Below are positions 5,436 to 6,191 of a DNA stretch of 6,191 nt, piece after piece. The stretch is from an uncultured Prevotellaceae bacterium (GTDB taxonomy: Bacteria; Bacteroidota; Bacteroidia; Bacteroidales; Bacteroidaceae). The stretch lies in contig CAMYYX010000098.1 in NCBI GenBank assembly GCA_947303695.1, positions 1-6,191 of the forward strand, in the 5' to 3' direction. Made by a program: the position numbers and the translations under genes. A model generated the notes under the pieces. That model made no database searches. It was not told the origin of the DNA and saw only the letters and a list, made by a program, of their open reading frames with translations. Numbering within the stretch: the first letter of the stretch is position 1; every line of letters begins with the position of its first letter.

Positions 5436-5942
5436 TTAGAGGTAGCGGAGGATGTGACGTGCGGACGTTACGTTGGCATCGTAGCGAACAATCACTTCAC
5501 GGGTGCGTGGACTCCATCCGGCTTCCATTACGCCTCTCATACGCTCTACCTTAGCTACAACCTTGCGGTGTGAGTCGTGACGACCTAACTTGATGACGCA
5601 GGTACGCATGTCGGGACGATAGATTGGATGGTGAGGTGCACCGATGCGTGGATCGCGCATGTCTACTCTTGGACCGTGAGGATCGCGCATGTCTGGTCTT
5701 GGACCGTGAGGATCATGCATGTCTGGTCTTGGACCGTGAGGATCATGCATGTCTGGTCTTGGGCCATGAGGGTCGCGCACGTCTGCTCTTGGACCATGAA
5801 CATCCTTTCTGCCTTTATCAACTACAACGACATTGTCGCGCTTGCCGTTAGGATTTTTCTTGCCATTTCCTGCCATGGCTGGCATAGCGATTGTGATGGC
5901 CATCATGATGATGAGTGCGATCACTTTGTTCATTGTCTTCAT
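5436..5942 (-). CDS. Secreted His/Asp/Met-rich repeat protein with a C-terminal HMA-like domain
   Basis: This 168-residue protein has a signal peptide (residues 1-24) with a likely cut after AMA before GNGKK, so it should be exported to the periplasm or surface. A basic linker is followed by five decapeptide repeats (47-96) with consensus DPHGPRPDMH/R, then a looser PHHPIYRPDMR. The C-terminal 55 residues resemble a heavy-metal-associated fold: a strand TCVIKL, a helix HRKVVAKVERM, then RGVMEAGWSPRTREVIVRYDA and a final helix SARHILRYL. The GV turn and the VxYD strand end are typical of HMA domains, but the CxxC metal site is missing and only one Cys (115) remains. Metal binding through the His-rich repeats is inferred, not shown. 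GTG at 5951 is an alternative start; ATG at 5942 (or 5933) gives a better signal peptide. It appears to be a single-gene unit. Confidence 0.75.
   Translation of the reverse strand: MKTMNKVIALIIMMAITIAMPAMAGNGKKNPNGKRDNVVVVDKGRKDVHGPRADVRDPHGPRPDMHDPHGPRPDMHDPHGPRPDMRDPHGPRVDMRDPRIGAPHHPIYRPDMRTCVIKLGRHDSHRKVVAKVERMRGVMEAGWSPRTREVIVRYDANVTSARHILRYL
5655..5804 (-). repeat. 30-bp tandem repeat, five copies, coding for decapeptides
   Basis: Five head-to-tail 30-bp units encode DVHGPRADVR, DPHGPRPDMH (twice), DPHGPRPDMR and DPHGPRVDMR. The two central units are nearly identical in DNA, differing at two silent positions, and the outer ones have diverged, as expected for repeats that expand by slippage or unequal exchange in the middle. 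Copy number may vary between strains. Confidence 0.9.
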
Positions 5943-6009
5943 AATCTTCACGTTTTAATTGGTTCAACATTTGGTTATCGAACAGACGCCTATGTTCTGG
6001 TTCGCGGTG

Positions 6010-6041
6010 CAAAGGTAGTGTGTTCTGAAGAGATGAAGAAA
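6010..6041 (-). promoter_or_regulatory. Putative promoter of the secreted repeat protein gene
   Basis: The minus strand reads TACCTTTG (6017-6010), a full match to TAnnTTTG, with TTTC, a one-mismatch -33 box, about 20 bp upstream. The predicted transcript would have a leader of about 60 nt before the ATG at 5942. Confidence 0.6.
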
Positions 6042-6049
6042 TGAAAATA

Positions 6050-6104
6050 CCTATTTGTCGGCACCCCTTTTCCTAAAGATACAGGGGAATTTCCCCCTAT
6101 TTGT
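6050..6104. repeat. 9-bp direct repeat with a short palindrome between the copies
   Basis: CCTATTTGT occurs at 6050-6058 and 6096-6104, 46 bp apart. Between them lies GGGGAA-T-TTCCCC (6084-6096), a perfect 13-bp palindrome. These may be protein-binding sites upstream of the secreted protein promoter. The remaining bases to 6191 show no gene that can be supported. Confidence 0.4.
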
Positions 6105-6191
6105 TTGGTGGGTATTGATACAAGTGTCTGTGAGCAGGTTTTTTAACTCAGCCTTCGCTCATAGGGAATCCAAAGCCAGAAGGTGCTGACG

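Noticed and set aside
5624..6044. Plus-strand frames opposite the secreted repeat protein
   Set aside because: Their repetitive Trp/His/Val composition is simply the complement of the 30-bp repeats; the minus frame has a signal peptide and a domain-like C-terminus.
6143..6191. Possible 3' end of a minus-strand gene at the right edge
   Set aside because: Two minus-strand frames stay open to the edge before a stop, but both are under 20 codons and neither shows a recognisable motif, so no gene can be supported.

Overview
The window looks like chromosomal DNA of a Bacteroidota species, probably Prevotella or a close relative. The evidence is three-fold. Several genes carry the Bacteroidota -7 promoter element TAnnTTTG, in one case with a TTTG -33 box at the right spacing. 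Shine-Dalgarno sequences are absent. The protein families present (DUF4230 in tandem, a membrane histidine kinase with an HQLGTP H-box, an SSS symporter next to a CCA-adding enzyme) are typical of that phylum. The genus is an inference.

Layout. (1) Positions 1-674, minus strand: a membrane-anchored DUF4230 protein, followed 4 bp later by the first 19 codons of another gene that runs off the left edge. (2) Positions 675-864: a divergent promoter region with TAnnTTTG elements for both directions, separated by 4.5 copies of the heptamer GTTTAGC. (3) Positions 865-2046, plus strand: an orphan two-transmembrane sensor histidine kinase. (4) Positions 1994-4960, minus strand: a two-gene operon. The tRNA CCA nucleotidyltransferase gene (cca) comes first, then an SSS-family sodium:solute symporter starting 3 nt after the cca stop. 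The symporter 3' end overlaps the kinase 3' end by 53 bp, tail to tail. (5) Positions 4961-5435: a gene-free stretch holding the cca promoter, a striking array of 11-bp units mostly ending in GGTA, and two inverted-repeat structures. (6) Positions 5436-5942, minus strand: a secreted protein with a signal peptide, five His/Asp/Met-rich decapeptide repeats and a C-terminal domain resembling a heavy-metal-associated (HMA) fold without its CxxC. (7) Positions 5943-6191: its promoter and an unassigned edge with a short palindrome.

The genes do not form one pathway; they are at least four separate transcription units. The most unusual theme is short tandem repeats of many unit lengths: 7 bp and 11 bp between genes, 8 bp and 9 bp inserted in frame inside cca, and 30 bp inside the secreted protein gene. 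The 11-bp GGTA array and the paired (xVQ)4 insertions in the housekeeping cca gene most deserve a second look. No CRISPR array, insertion sequence, tRNA or rRNA gene was seen.
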